64,000 nt of DNA from an uncultured Sulfurovum sp. (GCA_902727935.1 CACVAX010000039.1:1-64000); one strand, 5' to 3'; numbered from the stretch's first letter, positions 18,187-27,532 are shown. Notes: a model not told the origin generated them from the letters alone. Numbers and translations are program-made.

Positions 18187-18199
18187 AGTTTTAAAGGGT
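18178..18199 (+). terminator. hairpin overlapping the plsX stop, possible terminator
   Basis: ACCCTTTAAA and TTTAAAGGGT form a 10-bp inverted repeat with a minimal loop, followed by CTTCCATTTTATATTT. The tail is only moderately T-rich, so attenuation rather than full termination is possible. Confidence 0.55.
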
Positions 18200-18297
18200 C
18201 TTCCATTTTATATTTACAACTGTAGTCATTAGTTATTATTCTTTTTACATTTTTCCTAACTTTCCTTAACTACTAGAATTCACAATAGGTTTTATGG

Positions 18298-18303
18298 TAG
18301 AAT
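18298..18303 (+). promoter_or_regulatory. putative -10 box for fabH
   Basis: TAGAAT in TTTATGGTAGAATCATT, 30 bases before the preferred fabH start and downstream of the hairpin at the plsX stop. Confidence 0.4.
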
Positions 18304-18333
18304 CATTTATTAAATTATTTGCTAAGGAAAGTT

Positions 18334-19350
18334 ATGGCAAGAACCGAACCTGTTTATGCTTCATTTAGAGCGATTGGGGCGTATGTGCCTTCAAAAGTAT
18401 TAAGCAATGCTGATCTTGAAAAAATGGTTGACACCAGTGATGAATGGATCTTGAAGCGTACAGGAATTTCTGAACGTAGAATTGCAGCTGAAGATGAGTA
18501 TACCAGTGACATGGCTACAAAAGCCTCTAAGATTGCCATTGAAAGAGCAGGTTTAGAAATATCTGATATTGATTTGCTTGTCTGTGCTACCGTGACGCCA
18601 GACTATTTTAATATGCCCGCTACTTCATGTATTATTTCGGACAAATTGGGCATTAAAAATGTTCAAGCTTTTGATATTTCAGCAGCTTGTTCAGGCTTTG
18701 TGTATGCTTTGTCGGTAGCTAAGGCTTTTATTGAATCTGGAATGAAAAAAAATGTTCTGATCGTTGGTGCAGAAAAGTTCTCTTCCATTGTTGATTATAC
18801 AGATAGAACAACTTGTATTTTATTTGGTGATGGTGCAGGAGCAGCTGTTATTTCAGCTACTAATAATCAGTCTGAAGCATTTATAGACTTACATGCATCA
18901 GCAGATGGTTCTTATGCTGATTTCTTAGTTACTCCAGCACCAGGTTGTGTTCATCCTGTTTCACAAAAAGTGATTGATGAAGGACTTAATTTTGTTCAGA
19001 TGAAAGGAAATGAAACTTTTAAATTGGCTGTTAAAACATTAACCAAAGATGTCAAAGATATTTTGGCAAAAAATGAAATTGCTTCTGAAGATATTCCTCA
19101 TTTTGTGCCTCATCAAGCAAATTATAGAATCATTAAAGCTGTTGGAGATGCTTTAAAAATGAAAGAAGAGCAGGTAGTATTAACCGTAGGAAAATATGGA
19201 AATACTTCGGCAGCTTCTATTCCTATGGCTATTAATGATATTTGGGAATCGGGTCGTCTTAAAAAAGGTGAGTTGATGTTACTAGATACTTTTGGTGGTG
19301 GTCTGACTTGGGCAAGTGCTTTACTTCCTTTTTCAGGAGAAAGCAAATAA
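18334..19350 (+). CDS. fabH: beta-ketoacyl-ACP synthase III
   Basis: The enzyme starts fatty-acid synthesis by condensing acetyl-CoA with malonyl-ACP. The catalytic triad is visible as Cys in DISAACSGFVYAL, His in VPHQANYRI and Asn in GKYGNTSAAS. The ORF track begins at TTG 18319, but ATG 18334 is preceded by CTAAGGAAAGTT and gives the normal N-terminus (ARTEPVYASFRAIGAYVPSKVL), so it is preferred, giving 338 residues. A 130-base gap with its own promoter separates it from plsX. Confidence 0.96.
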   Translation: MARTEPVYASFRAIGAYVPSKVLSNADLEKMVDTSDEWILKRTGISERRIAAEDEYTSDMATKASKIAIERAGLEISDIDLLVCATVTPDYFNMPATSCIISDKLGIKNVQAFDISAACSGFVYALSVAKAFIESGMKKNVLIVGAEKFSSIVDYTDRTTCILFGDGAGAAVISATNNQSEAFIDLHASADGSYADFLVTPAPGCVHPVSQKVIDEGLNFVQMKGNETFKLAVKTLTKDVKDILAKNEIASEDIPHFVPHQANYRIIKAVGDALKMKEEQVVLTVGKYGNTSAASIPMAINDIWESGRLKKGELMLLDTFGGGLTWASALLPFSGESK

Positions 19351-19353
19351 GCC

Positions 19354-19380
19354 TATGGGTTCGATTTTATTGAACTCATA
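19354..19380. terminator. bidirectional terminator between fabH and the DUF309 gene
   Basis: TATGGGTTC and GAACTCATA form a 9-bp stem with one G-T pair and a 9-nt loop between the convergent fabH and DUF309 genes; T-rich sequence (CATTTTTTT) follows on the plus strand a few bases later. Confidence 0.5.
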
Positions 19381-19717
19381 AGTTATGCCATTTTTTTAAA
19401 TGCTCTATTTTGTCACAGCTTTCTTTAAAAAGTTCAAAATGTTCAATCTCTTCTACACATAAATGTTTATGTCGTTCAAAAGATTTAAGTACTGTGGTAG
19501 CTTTTCGTAGAGCATCTTGCCGATTACGTTTTAGATGTTCAAAGCAGATAGCACCATTAATAAGACCTTTTGCCAAATTTTTTAATGGATGGTTTTTTTT
19601 TCGAAGTGGATGCCATGCCTCTTCTAATACTTCATGTGCATCAAAATACTTTTTTTCTTCTAATAAGTTTAAATAATCTTTTAAAGCAGCTTCTAAGTCA
19701 TGGTTTTCTGTGAGCAA
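19376..19717 (-). CDS. DUF309 family protein
   Basis: The 113-residue protein matches DUF309: a helical repeat with EKKYFDAHEVLEEAWHPLRK and a second helix pair LAKGLINGAICFEHLKRN. The H-x-x-L-E-x-x-W motif is the family hallmark and may form a binding pocket, but no function is established. It is transcribed convergently with fabH, and its start follows the motif AAAGGTATACTTTGCTC on the minus strand. Confidence 0.82.
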   Translation of the reverse strand: MLTENHDLEAALKDYLNLLEEKKYFDAHEVLEEAWHPLRKKNHPLKNLAKGLINGAICFEHLKRNRQDALRKATTVLKSFERHKHLCVEEIEHFELFKESCDKIEHLKKWHNL

Positions 19718-19910
19718 AGTATACCTTTATATAGGGGTTAAATCTCAATAAATCACAACTCATCACTTTTTTTGATGAATGAAATTGGTATTATTAATGA
19801 GCAATATTTGTTTAAAAAATAGTGAGTATAAAGTGCGTTAAAATGCTATAGGCATAAAGATAATATGCTTAAAAACATTTTTTTTAATGTCAAAATTTTG
19901 TAAAAAATGA

Positions 19911-19916
19911 TATTAT
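19911..19916 (+). promoter_or_regulatory. putative promoter region of the Psr-like operon
   Basis: TATTAT preceded by TG (TGATATTATACTTCG), 77 bases before the first gene, in a 275-base intergenic stretch. Between it and the gene lies AATAATCATTATTATAAATAAATAGGAG, containing the operon's ribosome-binding site (AGGAG). No clear regulator site is seen in the rest of the gap. Confidence 0.4.
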
Positions 19917-19992
19917 ACTTCGACTAGTTTAAATTATTATTTAGCTATTAAAGTATAGCAATAATCATTATTATAAATAAATAGGAGAAAAC

Positions 19993-20757
19993 ATGAAGTT
20001 AGGTTTTTTGGTCGATCTGAATCTTTGCATGGGTTGTAAAGGTTGTGAGATTGCCTGTAAAGTTGAAAATGAAGTACCACTTAGTTCGTGGCGTTTACGT
20101 GTAAAATATATTGATATTGGGTCGTTCCCTGATACCTCTCGTTCGTTTACACCACTAAGATGTAATCATTGTGAAAATGCTCCATGTGAGAGAATTTGTC
20201 CTGTATCTGCATTACATTATCTTGATAATGGTATTGTTAATATTGATTCTGAGCGATGTATTGGTTGTGCTGGTTGTATGATGGCTTGTCCATACGGTGC
20301 TATCTACATGGATCCAGAGTCAAACACAGCTGATAAATGTACTTATTGTGCGCATAGAATCGAAGGTGGGTTAATGCCATCTTGTGTGGTTGCTTGTCCT
20401 GTTGAAGCCAATATCTTTGGAGATGTTGAAGATGAAACTTCACAAATTTCAAGATACATTATGGAACATCAAGGTGATGTACAAGTACGTAAACCTGAAA
20501 AACATACAAATCCAAGACATTATTATGTAGGTGGGGGTAACAATACGCTTAATCCTCAAGCACATGAGAGAATTGAAGGATATGGATTGTTTAACAACAT
20601 TACAACACTTGACCATCCAGGTAACCCTAATCGTTCAATTTTAGATAGATTCTTAGAACCTATTTTGGGTCATCCTAATGATGATTTAGGTAATGAGTCG
20701 TTCTTAGATATGCCTAATGCTAATGGTGGACATGCAGAAGATAAAGGAGGTCACTAA
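19993..20757 (+). CDS. 4[4Fe-4S] electron-transfer subunit of a polysulfide/thiosulfate-reductase-like complex (PsrB/PhsB type)
   Basis: The 254-residue subunit has four [4Fe-4S] cysteine motifs: CMGCKGCEIACK, CNHCENAPCERICP, CIGCAGCMMACP, and CTYCAHRIEGGLMPSCVVACP. This is the DMSO-reductase family Fe-S subunit that links the membrane anchor to the molybdenum subunit. It has no signal peptide, as usual when the complex is exported as a hitchhiker with the Tat-bearing large subunit. After about residue 165 there is a long C-terminal extension ending in a His/Gly-rich GGHAEDKGGH. Its stop overlaps the next gene's ATG. Confidence 0.92.
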   Translation: MKLGFLVDLNLCMGCKGCEIACKVENEVPLSSWRLRVKYIDIGSFPDTSRSFTPLRCNHCENAPCERICPVSALHYLDNGIVNIDSERCIGCAGCMMACPYGAIYMDPESNTADKCTYCAHRIEGGLMPSCVVACPVEANIFGDVEDETSQISRYIMEHQGDVQVRKPEKHTNPRHYYVGGGNNTLNPQAHERIEGYGLFNNITTLDHPGNPNRSILDRFLEPILGHPNDDLGNESFLDMPNANGGHAEDKGGH

Positions 20758-21701
20758 TGGATCATGTTAGTACGATAGAAGCAACTAAAGCCATTGTAAG
20801 TATGGATGTTGCCCATACTGGAATTATCTGGGGTTGGATGATTACCTTGAATATGTGGGCTAAAAGTATTGGTACAGGAGTTATTCTTGTGGGTGCTTTT
20901 TTACTTTATAGACACAAGCATGAAGATATGCCAAGCCTAAGATGGTTAATGCCTCTTATCTCATTTATTGCTTTAAATGCTTTCTTATTTTTTACTTTAA
21001 TTGATTTACATCAACCCTTAAGAATGATTCATATCTTTACGCATCCACATTGGACATCGTCTATTACGGTTGGTGCATGGATGGCTTCATTATTTTTAGT
21101 GTTGGTATCGATTATGATGTTTACTTCTTTGTTCACACACTTCTCTGAATTTAGAAAAGATTGTGCTGTGGCAAAAGCTGTAAGAGCTAAAGATGGACTT
21201 TACGAAAAAGTATTTCCATTTACTGTATTTCTTGCATTTCCTGTTACGATGTATACAGCCATTATTATGTCACAATCAGCAGCCAGAGAACTTTGGGTGC
21301 CAGGTGCTGAATTAATTCAAATGTTATTAGCAGCCTTCATGGTTGGTTCAGCAACATTTATTTTGATTGGTGGAAAATGGGCTGAAGCAGTTAAAAAAGA
21401 TTTAGCAATGATTCTAGCAATTTCTGTTTTATTTTCATTTATTATGTATATGGGTGAATACTTCTTCTCATACAAAGCAGCAGAAGTTGAAGCGACATTG
21501 GCTTACGTTCATTCTGGTGGTCCATACTTTGTTCAATTTTGGGCTGGAATGATTCTTGGTTATATTATTCCATTCTTTATTGCTACAAAAATGAACGACA
21601 ATCGAACTATGATGAAATTCGCAGCAATAACGACTTTTATAGGTCTTTATTTCGCAAAAAGTACGTGGTTAGAAATACCACAGTTGTTACCGTTAAGTTA
21701 A
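20757..21701 (+). CDS. NrfD/PsrC-family membrane anchor
   Basis: The 314-residue protein has about eight hydrophobic segments and the NrfD/PsrC pattern: an early conserved W (IIWGWMITLNMWAKSIGTGVILVGAFLL), then FIALNAFLFFTLIDLHQPLRMIHIFTHPHWTSSITVGAW. It would exchange electrons between the menaquinone pool and the Fe-S subunit. The ATG overlaps the preceding stop by one base (TAATGG), which indicates translational coupling, and the large subunit follows after 12 bases. Confidence 0.92.
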   Translation: MDHVSTIEATKAIVSMDVAHTGIIWGWMITLNMWAKSIGTGVILVGAFLLYRHKHEDMPSLRWLMPLISFIALNAFLFFTLIDLHQPLRMIHIFTHPHWTSSITVGAWMASLFLVLVSIMMFTSLFTHFSEFRKDCAVAKAVRAKDGLYEKVFPFTVFLAFPVTMYTAIIMSQSAARELWVPGAELIQMLLAAFMVGSATFILIGGKWAEAVKKDLAMILAISVLFSFIMYMGEYFFSYKAAEVEATLAYVHSGGPYFVQFWAGMILGYIIPFFIATKMNDNRTMMKFAAITTFIGLYFAKSTWLEIPQLLPLS

Positions 21702-21713
21702 GGAGAATAATAG

Positions 21714-24700
21714 ATGGTTAAGAAAATGAATAATAACGAATCTTCTTTCTTTGAAAGCAGACGTACGTTCCTTAAAGGAACAAGTTATGTAGTAGCTGGT
21801 GCAGTTGTTGCAAAGGGTGTATTTTCAAGTGTAATTGCTTCAGATGATCCTGCAGCGACTAAAGAGCTAGGTTTTGATGTTGTACCAATGTCAAATGGTA
21901 CACCAGAACATTATCCACCTCATGATAAGTGGGACTCTTTTGTTGAGTTAAGTGGTGATGACTGGAAACGTGGTGGCATTGGTCGAAAAGGTGTAAAGTC
22001 TGAAGATAACCCTGAGGGAATTAAAGCAACAGAATACATGTTAGTACCAACTTCATGTTCAAACTGTGAAGCATCTTGTGGTTTAACAGCATGGGTAAAC
22101 ATTGGTGACTTTAAAAAATCTGGTGAACCAAAAGATTTACGTGTTATTAAGTACATGGGGAACAATTTACATGCAGGTTCACGTGGACGTAATTGTGCTA
22201 AAGGTTATGCAACACAATCACAAATGTATGATCCAGATAGAATTCCTTTCCCTTTAAAAAGAGCACCTGGTTCTAAAAGAGGTGAAGGTAAATGGATAAG
22301 AACGTCATGGGATGATGCCATGAAAGAGATTGGTGTAAAGATGCACAACATCCTTAAAACGGGTGATGAAATGTCTAAGAAACTTTTCATGCATCAAGTT
22401 GGTCGTCCAAATGAAAATGGGTTTGGTCACCGTGTTCCTCATTCATTAGGTTGTGATGGTTATAACTCACACACAAATATTTGTTCAGCAGGTGCTAGAC
22501 AAGGAACAATTCAGTGGTTTAATGATGATAGAAATTCACCAGATTGGTCGAATGCTGACTTGATTTTTCTTCAGTCTTCTCACGCTGCTGATGCTGGTCA
22601 CTATTTCCAACAAGCTGCTGGTAGAATTGCTGATGCAAGAAAAAGAGGGGCTAAACTGGTTGTTATGGATCCTCGTATGTCGAACTCTGCTGGTATGGCT
22701 GATCTTTGGGTTCCATGTTGGCCAGGAACAGAGACAGCGTTATATCTTTACCTTGCAAATAGAATTCTGAATGAAAAAGGAATCAACGGTAAAGATCTGG
22801 TTAACCATGCATGGGTTAAAAACTGGATGAACTGGGACAGACTTATGGCAAATAAGAAGCAGGTAAATCTTCTTCTTGAAAAAGGCTACATTGACGAATT
22901 ACCAAAAGGTGATACTTACGAAGATTTCATTGAAATGATTTCTGGAATGTACTCTAAATATACGCTTGATTTTGTGACTAAAGAGTGTCGTATTGAAGCG
23001 AGAATTGTTGAAAAATTATTTGACATGTTCATTGATGCTGGTACAAGAGTAGCAACTTACATTTGGAGAGCAGGACCAATTGCTAACCGTGGTGGTTGGA
23101 TGATTGCACGTTCAGCATTCTTACCATTTGCTCTTCGTGGAGCAATGGCTGGAGACAAAGGTGGGGTAGGAATGCACCACTGGCATGTTATCTCGGTCAA
23201 TGGTAAAGGGCATAAAGCAACTGTTTCTGGTGAAAAACCTGGAAAAGTTGATGTTTGGAATGAATTGGCTTGGCCACCAGAGTATCCATTGAGTTCTTAT
23301 GAGATGAGTCATATTTTGCCACACTTATTAGTAGATGAAGAGTGGAGAAATAAATGGAATGCTAAAGGGCTTAATATTCCTGAAAAAATTGGTGTTTATG
23401 TTCCAAGAATGTATAACCCAGTATGGATTAACCCAGATGGGTTTAGATGGATTGAAGCACTTAAGCGTGAAGATAAAATTGAGCTAAGTCTTAACCTTTC
23501 TCCAACTTGGTCTGAAACCAACTGGTATTGTGATTATATTTTACCAACTGGTTTGGCTGGTGAGCGTCACGATCAACATTCAGAAGCAACACAACCTTCA
23601 CGATGGTTATCATTTAGACAACCAGCACTAAGAGTTGCGTTAGAAAAACTCGGTTGGAAAGCGAAACGTCCAGAGAGAGCGACACTTGAAGCACACATGG
23701 CTGCTGGTCTTGGTGAAATTTGGGAAGAAGTTGAATTTTGGGCAAACATTATGGTTGATTACGTTGATCCAGATGGAACACTTGGTGTCCGTGATTACTG
23801 GGCTTCAAAAGAAGATCCAACAAGAGCTGTAACCATTCCAGAGTGGTATCAAGCTGCTTTTGATAACTTACCAAATCTTAAGGCGATTGCTAAGAACCAT
23901 TATCCTAAGGCTAAGTACCCGAACTATGAGATGATGAGAGACATGGGAACATGGCTTGAAGAGGACAATATTTACAGACCTCAAGAGAGAGCTGTTAAAA
24001 AAGTTGGTGATGTTTATCATGTTCATGGTCATGAGTATAAAGCTGAAGAAGTAACCAAAGATGAATATGGTGCGTTGATGGTAGATGGTCATCATGGTGA
24101 AAAACATGCTATTGGTGTTGAAATTGATGGTGAAATAGTACAAGGCTTCCACTCATTAAGTCGAAAAGCAGAGTTCTTTTCTGAGTGGCTTTCTGAATGG
24201 AAATGGCCTGAATATGCGATTCCAATTTATCCAACCACCAAAGAAGGTCGTAAACAAATGGTGCATGTTGTGAGTCATATTCACCATGACCATATTGATA
24301 TTGAGAAAAATGAGTTTGCATTAAATACAGTATTTAGATTGTCTTATAATATTCATACCCGTTCGGTGAATTCAAAACATCTTATGGAGATTTCTCAAAA
24401 CCATAATCCAGTTTGGATTAATCCAGATGATGCAAAAAGAATGAGCATTAAACAAGGTGACGCGATTAGAGTTACCATTACCGATACGGTTTCTGGACTT
24501 GAGTCGGGTTATTTTGTAGCAATGGCTGTACCAACTGAAGGTACGATGCCAGGTGTTTTAGCGAACTCTCATCATGCTGGTCGATGGAAGCTTAAAAATG
24601 CTGTTGATATTCCAGGGTTTGACCATGCATTGGGTGTCATGGGTGTGGGTGCACCACTTTATGACTTAACTATGGATGGCAAGATTGGTACATTGAAGCC

Positions 24701-25076
24701 AACACAAGGTTTAGATAAAGGTATGTTTGAACGTAAAGACTCTTGGCAGTTTAAAGAGTACAACAAAGATCTTGATAATATTTGGTGGGATGGATTAAGT
24801 GGTTCATGGCAAAATGCTGTTGCTCCTTCACATCCAGATCCAATTGCAGGTAACCATGCATGGCACCAAAAAGTAATTATTGAGGCAGCACATAAAGGTG
24901 ATCAAATTGGTGACATTTATGTGAACTATGCAAACAACTTAAAAGTAACTCAAGCATGGAGAGATAAGTTGACACGTCCTCTTGATTCTACAGATACTTT
25001 AAGAAGACCAAAACACATTAAGAGACCAGCAGTGCCTCTTTCTCATAAAGCTTATTCAGTTAAAATCACTGACTAG
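21714..25076 (+). CDS. molybdopterin catalytic subunit, polysulfide/thiosulfate-reductase-like (PsrA/PhsA group)
   Basis: The 1120-residue protein belongs to the DMSO-reductase family. A Tat signal SRRTFLKG lies near residue 16, directing it to the periplasmic face. The N-terminal [4Fe-4S] motif begins SCSNCEASCG and is completed by RGRNCAKG. The likely molybdenum ligand is the cysteine in SHTNICSAGARQG. The MGD-binding segments (DPRMSNSAG ... WVPCWPGTE) and the C-terminal molydopterin dinucleotide domain (NPVWINPDDAKRMSIKQGD) are intact. It is longer than PsrA and PhsA (about 760), nearer to tetrathionate reductase and SoeA sizes. The substrate may be polysulfide, thiosulfate, tetrathionate or sulfite; the sequence does not decide. 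Confidence 0.88.
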   Translation: MVKKMNNNESSFFESRRTFLKGTSYVVAGAVVAKGVFSSVIASDDPAATKELGFDVVPMSNGTPEHYPPHDKWDSFVELSGDDWKRGGIGRKGVKSEDNPEGIKATEYMLVPTSCSNCEASCGLTAWVNIGDFKKSGEPKDLRVIKYMGNNLHAGSRGRNCAKGYATQSQMYDPDRIPFPLKRAPGSKRGEGKWIRTSWDDAMKEIGVKMHNILKTGDEMSKKLFMHQVGRPNENGFGHRVPHSLGCDGYNSHTNICSAGARQGTIQWFNDDRNSPDWSNADLIFLQSSHAADAGHYFQQAAGRIADARKRGAKLVVMDPRMSNSAGMADLWVPCWPGTETALYLYLANRILNEKGINGKDLVNHAWVKNWMNWDRLMANKKQVNLLLEKGYIDELPKGDTYEDFIEMISGMYSKYTLDFVTKECRIEARIVEKLFDMFIDAGTRVATYIWRAGPIANRGGWMIARSAFLPFALRGAMAGDKGGVGMHHWHVISVNGKGHKATVSGEKPGKVDVWNELAWPPEYPLSSYEMSHILPHLLVDEEWRNKWNAKGLNIPEKIGVYVPRMYNPVWINPDGFRWIEALKREDKIELSLNLSPTWSETNWYCDYILPTGLAGERHDQHSEATQPSRWLSFRQPALRVALEKLGWKAKRPERATLEAHMAAGLGEIWEEVEFWANIMVDYVDPDGTLGVRDYWASKEDPTRAVTIPEWYQAAFDNLPNLKAIAKNHYPKAKYPNYEMMRDMGTWLEEDNIYRPQERAVKKVGDVYHVHGHEYKAEEVTKDEYGALMVDGHHGEKHAIGVEIDGEIVQGFHSLSRKAEFFSEWLSEWKWPEYAIPIYPTTKEGRKQMVHVVSHIHHDHIDIEKNEFALNTVFRLSYNIHTRSVNSKHLMEISQNHNPVWINPDDAKRMSIKQGDAIRVTITDTVSGLESGYFVAMAVPTEGTMPGVLANSHHAGRWKLKNAVDIPGFDHALGVMGVGAPLYDLTMDGKIGTLKPTQGLDKGMFERKDSWQFKEYNKDLDNIWWDGLSGSWQNAVAPSHPDPIAGNHAWHQKVIIEAAHKGDQIGDIYVNYANNLKVTQAWRDKLTRPLDSTDTLRRPKHIKRPAVPLSHKAYSVKITD

Positions 25077-25090
25077 TTTTACTTTATAAT

Positions 25091-25113
25091 AGCCATAGAT
25101 ATACTCTATGGCT
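25091..25113 (+). terminator. intrinsic terminator of the Psr-like operon
   Basis: AGCCATAGA-TATAC-TCTATGGCT forms a perfect 9-bp stem, followed by ACTCTTCTGAACTATTATTTTCTATTTTTTT, 14 bases after the large-subunit stop. The remaining 180 bases to the next gene are very AT-rich with no other gene. Confidence 0.82.
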
Positions 25114-25297
25114 ACTCTTCTGAACTATTATTTTCTATTTTTTTCTTCTCTTTTTTAATTAATAATTAACATTTAATCATAATTCATGAATATATATTTA
25201 ATATAATTAATTAATTAATTTAATTTATATATATTTAAAGTTAAGTGTTAAAAAAAAATACTAAAATATAGTATTAATACCAATATAAAGGTTTCTT

Positions 25298-25711
25298 ATG
25301 GCAGAGATGACAGAGAAAAAAATATTTGTTGTAGATGATTATCCTTATGCTGCTTATATTACAAAAAAAACCATTAGTGCGTTATCGAAACATGATTGCA
25401 CTGTTGTTGATTTTGAAAGCCCAGTTCTTTTATTAGATAGATTTAAGTTGGAGTTTGAAGATATTTTAATGGTGATAACAGATTATGAAATGCCTAATCT
25501 TCGTGGTGATGAATTGATTGAAGAACTCAGAAAAATAAAGCCTGATATTAAAATTGTTGTGATGTCTGCTTGGTTAGATACTTCAAAAGAAGAAGACGAA
25601 ATGTTAATTGGTAAACAGGTTAAAGCACAGCATCCTGACTTAATTTTAGAGAAACCTTTTCCAGAAAATTGGGTAGGAAAGATAGATACTCTTTTAGAAC
25701 AAGTAGCTTAG
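25298..25711 (+). CDS. single-domain response regulator (REC)
   Basis: The 137-residue protein is a stand-alone receiver domain: acidic pocket FVVDDYP at the start, the phosphoacceptor aspartate in VITDYEMPNLRG near residue 65, the switch serine in VVMSAW and the conserved lysine in ILEKPFP. There is no output domain, so it probably acts through protein contact or phosphotransfer. It lies 7 bases before a histidine kinase gene and begins a seven-gene same-strand string with SiaC, SiaB and SiaA homologues. Confidence 0.93.
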   Translation: MAEMTEKKIFVVDDYPYAAYITKKTISALSKHDCTVVDFESPVLLLDRFKLEFEDILMVITDYEMPNLRGDELIEELRKIKPDIKIVVMSAWLDTSKEEDEMLIGKQVKAQHPDLILEKPFPENWVGKIDTLLEQVA

Positions 25712-25718
25712 TGTTCGA

Positions 25719-26603
25719 ATGCATAGATTATTAAAACGTCAAATTAAACATACGTATGGTAAAGAGTTTAATATCTCTGACCTTGATGAAAAAACATTGC
25801 TTTTAATGGCAAGTATTACAGAGACGTATCAAAACTTTGATGAGGAAAAAGCCTTTCTAAATCAAACGGTTAAAGAGAATAAAAAAGCCATTCAAGAAGC
25901 TTATAAGAGTTTATTAACCTCTTCACGCTTGGCAGTGATTGGTGAGATGATGGAAAATATTACCCATCAGTGGAAACAGCCCTTAAGTATTATTTTAAAT
26001 CTTGTAACTTTACTTAAGCTAGAGATAAAAGATAACAAAGAGATAGAAATTATTGAAGAACAGACACAATATCTTAATAAAACGATTGTTGACTTTACCA
26101 ATTTTTCTTCACATTCTGATACAGAAAAGAAGTCCTTTAAAATCAATAAGTCGATTGATGAGACCATTCATATTTTTAATTTTCAAGCCACAGCCCATAA
26201 AATTACGATTCATCAAGATTTAGAGGAGGATTTGACGGTTGAAGGTGATATTGGGCAGTTTAATCAGGCATTGCTGGTTATTTTTTCAAATGCGAAAGAT
26301 GCTTTTATTAGTAAAGAAACAACAAAGAGACTGATTAGTATTAAGTCAGAAAGTGTTGATAATACAACGGTTATTAAGATAAGAGATAATGCTGGTGGTA
26401 TACCAGAAAATGTTATTGATAGAATTTTTGAACCTTATTTTACAACAAAATTTAAAGATAAGGGAACAGGTATTGGCTTAAGCATGACGTATAACATTAT
26501 TAATAAAATGAGTGGTAATATTGAAGTAAACAACTGTGAGAATGGTGCAGAGTTTACAATTGTCATTCCGAGTAAGTTTTTAAGAGAGGATAAGCATGGA
26601 TAA
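25719..26603 (+). CDS. soluble histidine kinase
   Basis: The 294-residue kinase has no membrane segment. A helical N-terminal region (about 1-70) precedes the H-box IGEMMENITHQWKQPLSIILN, with the phosphoaccepting histidine at about residue 86. The HATPase domain shows the N-box LLVIFSNAKDAF, the G1 box IRDNAGGIP, the F-box IFEPYFTT and the G2 box GTGIGLSM. Such a HQWKQPL H-box is common in Campylobacterota kinases. It probably phosphorylates the preceding receiver. Its end overlaps the SiaC-like gene by 8 bases. Confidence 0.92.
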   Translation: MHRLLKRQIKHTYGKEFNISDLDEKTLLLMASITETYQNFDEEKAFLNQTVKENKKAIQEAYKSLLTSSRLAVIGEMMENITHQWKQPLSIILNLVTLLKLEIKDNKEIEIIEEQTQYLNKTIVDFTNFSSHSDTEKKSFKINKSIDETIHIFNFQATAHKITIHQDLEEDLTVEGDIGQFNQALLVIFSNAKDAFISKETTKRLISIKSESVDNTTVIKIRDNAGGIPENVIDRIFEPYFTTKFKDKGTGIGLSMTYNIINKMSGNIEVNNCENGAEFTIVIPSKFLREDKHG

Positions 26604-26982
26604 TATTTTATTGGAAGCGACAGATAATAGTCCAAAGGTGATTATGGACAAAGACAAAGGGTTAATAGAGTTTGAAGGTAAATCTTACCCTGAAAATACT
26701 TTTGCTTTTTATCGACCAATTACTGAGTGGTTAAAAGGTTATTTGTTAGCATATAGTGATGAAAGTGCCAATGTTTGTATTAATTTTAAATTTTTATATT
26801 TCAATTCAGCCACCACCCAAATTATCTTTGAAATACTGGATATTGTGGCTGAATCTAAAGTCAAAGAGATAAAAATTTATTGGTATTATGACCAAGAGAG
26901 TCAGAGTGGATTTGAAGACTATGAGGATTACTCTGAAGAGTTTCCAGAGTTAAATATAGAAGCTGTGACGTACGTATCATGA
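26596..26982 (+). CDS. siaC: SiaC-like (DUF1987) partner-switch protein
   Basis: The 128-residue protein has the DUF1987 pattern: NSPKVIMDKDKGLIEFEGKSYPENTFAFYRPITEWLKGYL, then the conserved NFKFLYFNSATTQIIFEILD, whose hydroxyl residues correspond to the segment phosphorylated in Pseudomonas SiaC. In that system unphosphorylated SiaC activates the diguanylate cyclase SiaD, while SiaB phosphorylates and SiaA dephosphorylates it. Here SiaB and SiaA homologues are present downstream but no GGDEF protein is encoded in the window. Confidence 0.85.
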   Translation: MDNILLEATDNSPKVIMDKDKGLIEFEGKSYPENTFAFYRPITEWLKGYLLAYSDESANVCINFKFLYFNSATTQIIFEILDIVAESKVKEIKIYWYYDQESQSGFEDYEDYSEEFPELNIEAVTYVS

Positions 26983-27521
26983 AAGAAAGTTTAAAAATAT
27001 GCATTAAGGTTGATAACAGGATTATTTATGAGTTTGCAGGAAAAATTAATAAACCCTTAATGATTGAAGCAGCCAATGATATTGAAGGATTACTTTTAGA
27101 AAAATGTTTGAATAAAGACAAAGTTAAAAATGTATTTGAACTGTTTGTTGAAACAGCACAAAATATTCTCAATTATGCCTATAGAGATATCTTAGTACAA
27201 GATAATCGAGAAGCAACTTTTTGTAATTTCTCTTTGTCTTATTTTACCAATACTGATACCTATGTGTTGGAGAGTTGTAATCTCATTAAAGAAGAACAGC
27301 AAAAGGTCATAGAAGAGAAGCTTGAAGTGATTAAAGGTTTAGATCAAAAAGCACTTAGAAGGTTGGTGCGTAAAAAAAGTCGTTCAGCTGAAGATAGACA
27401 TGAAAAAGGGGCTGGACTGGGGTACATCATGATGGCACGTAAAAGTTGTGCTCCCATAGAAGTGAACTTTCTACCTTATAAAGATAAGGTTCTTTTATAC
27501 AAACAAAAATTATTTATATAA
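26979..27521 (+). CDS. siaB: SiaB-like protein kinase
   Basis: The 180-residue protein fits the SiaB/DUF6272 family: VFELFVETAQNILNYAYRD is the N-box-like helix of a GHKL ATP-binding fold, and KGAGLGYIMMARKS is the glycine-rich ATP lid. SiaB kinases phosphorylate SiaC. Its ATG overlaps the SiaC stop (ATGA), which supports cotranslation. A positively charged stretch (LRRLVRKKSRSAEDRHEK) precedes the ATP lid. The function is inferred from the Pseudomonas SiaABCD system. Confidence 0.85.
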   Translation: MKESLKICIKVDNRIIYEFAGKINKPLMIEAANDIEGLLLEKCLNKDKVKNVFELFVETAQNILNYAYRDILVQDNREATFCNFSLSYFTNTDTYVLESCNLIKEEQQKVIEEKLEVIKGLDQKALRRLVRKKSRSAEDRHEKGAGLGYIMMARKSCAPIEVNFLPYKDKVLLYKQKLFI

Positions 27522-27532
27522 AGGAGCTAAGC

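Noticed and set aside
18319-18333. TTG start for fabH
   Set aside because: ATG 18334 has AAGGAAA at proper spacing and gives the family N-terminus.
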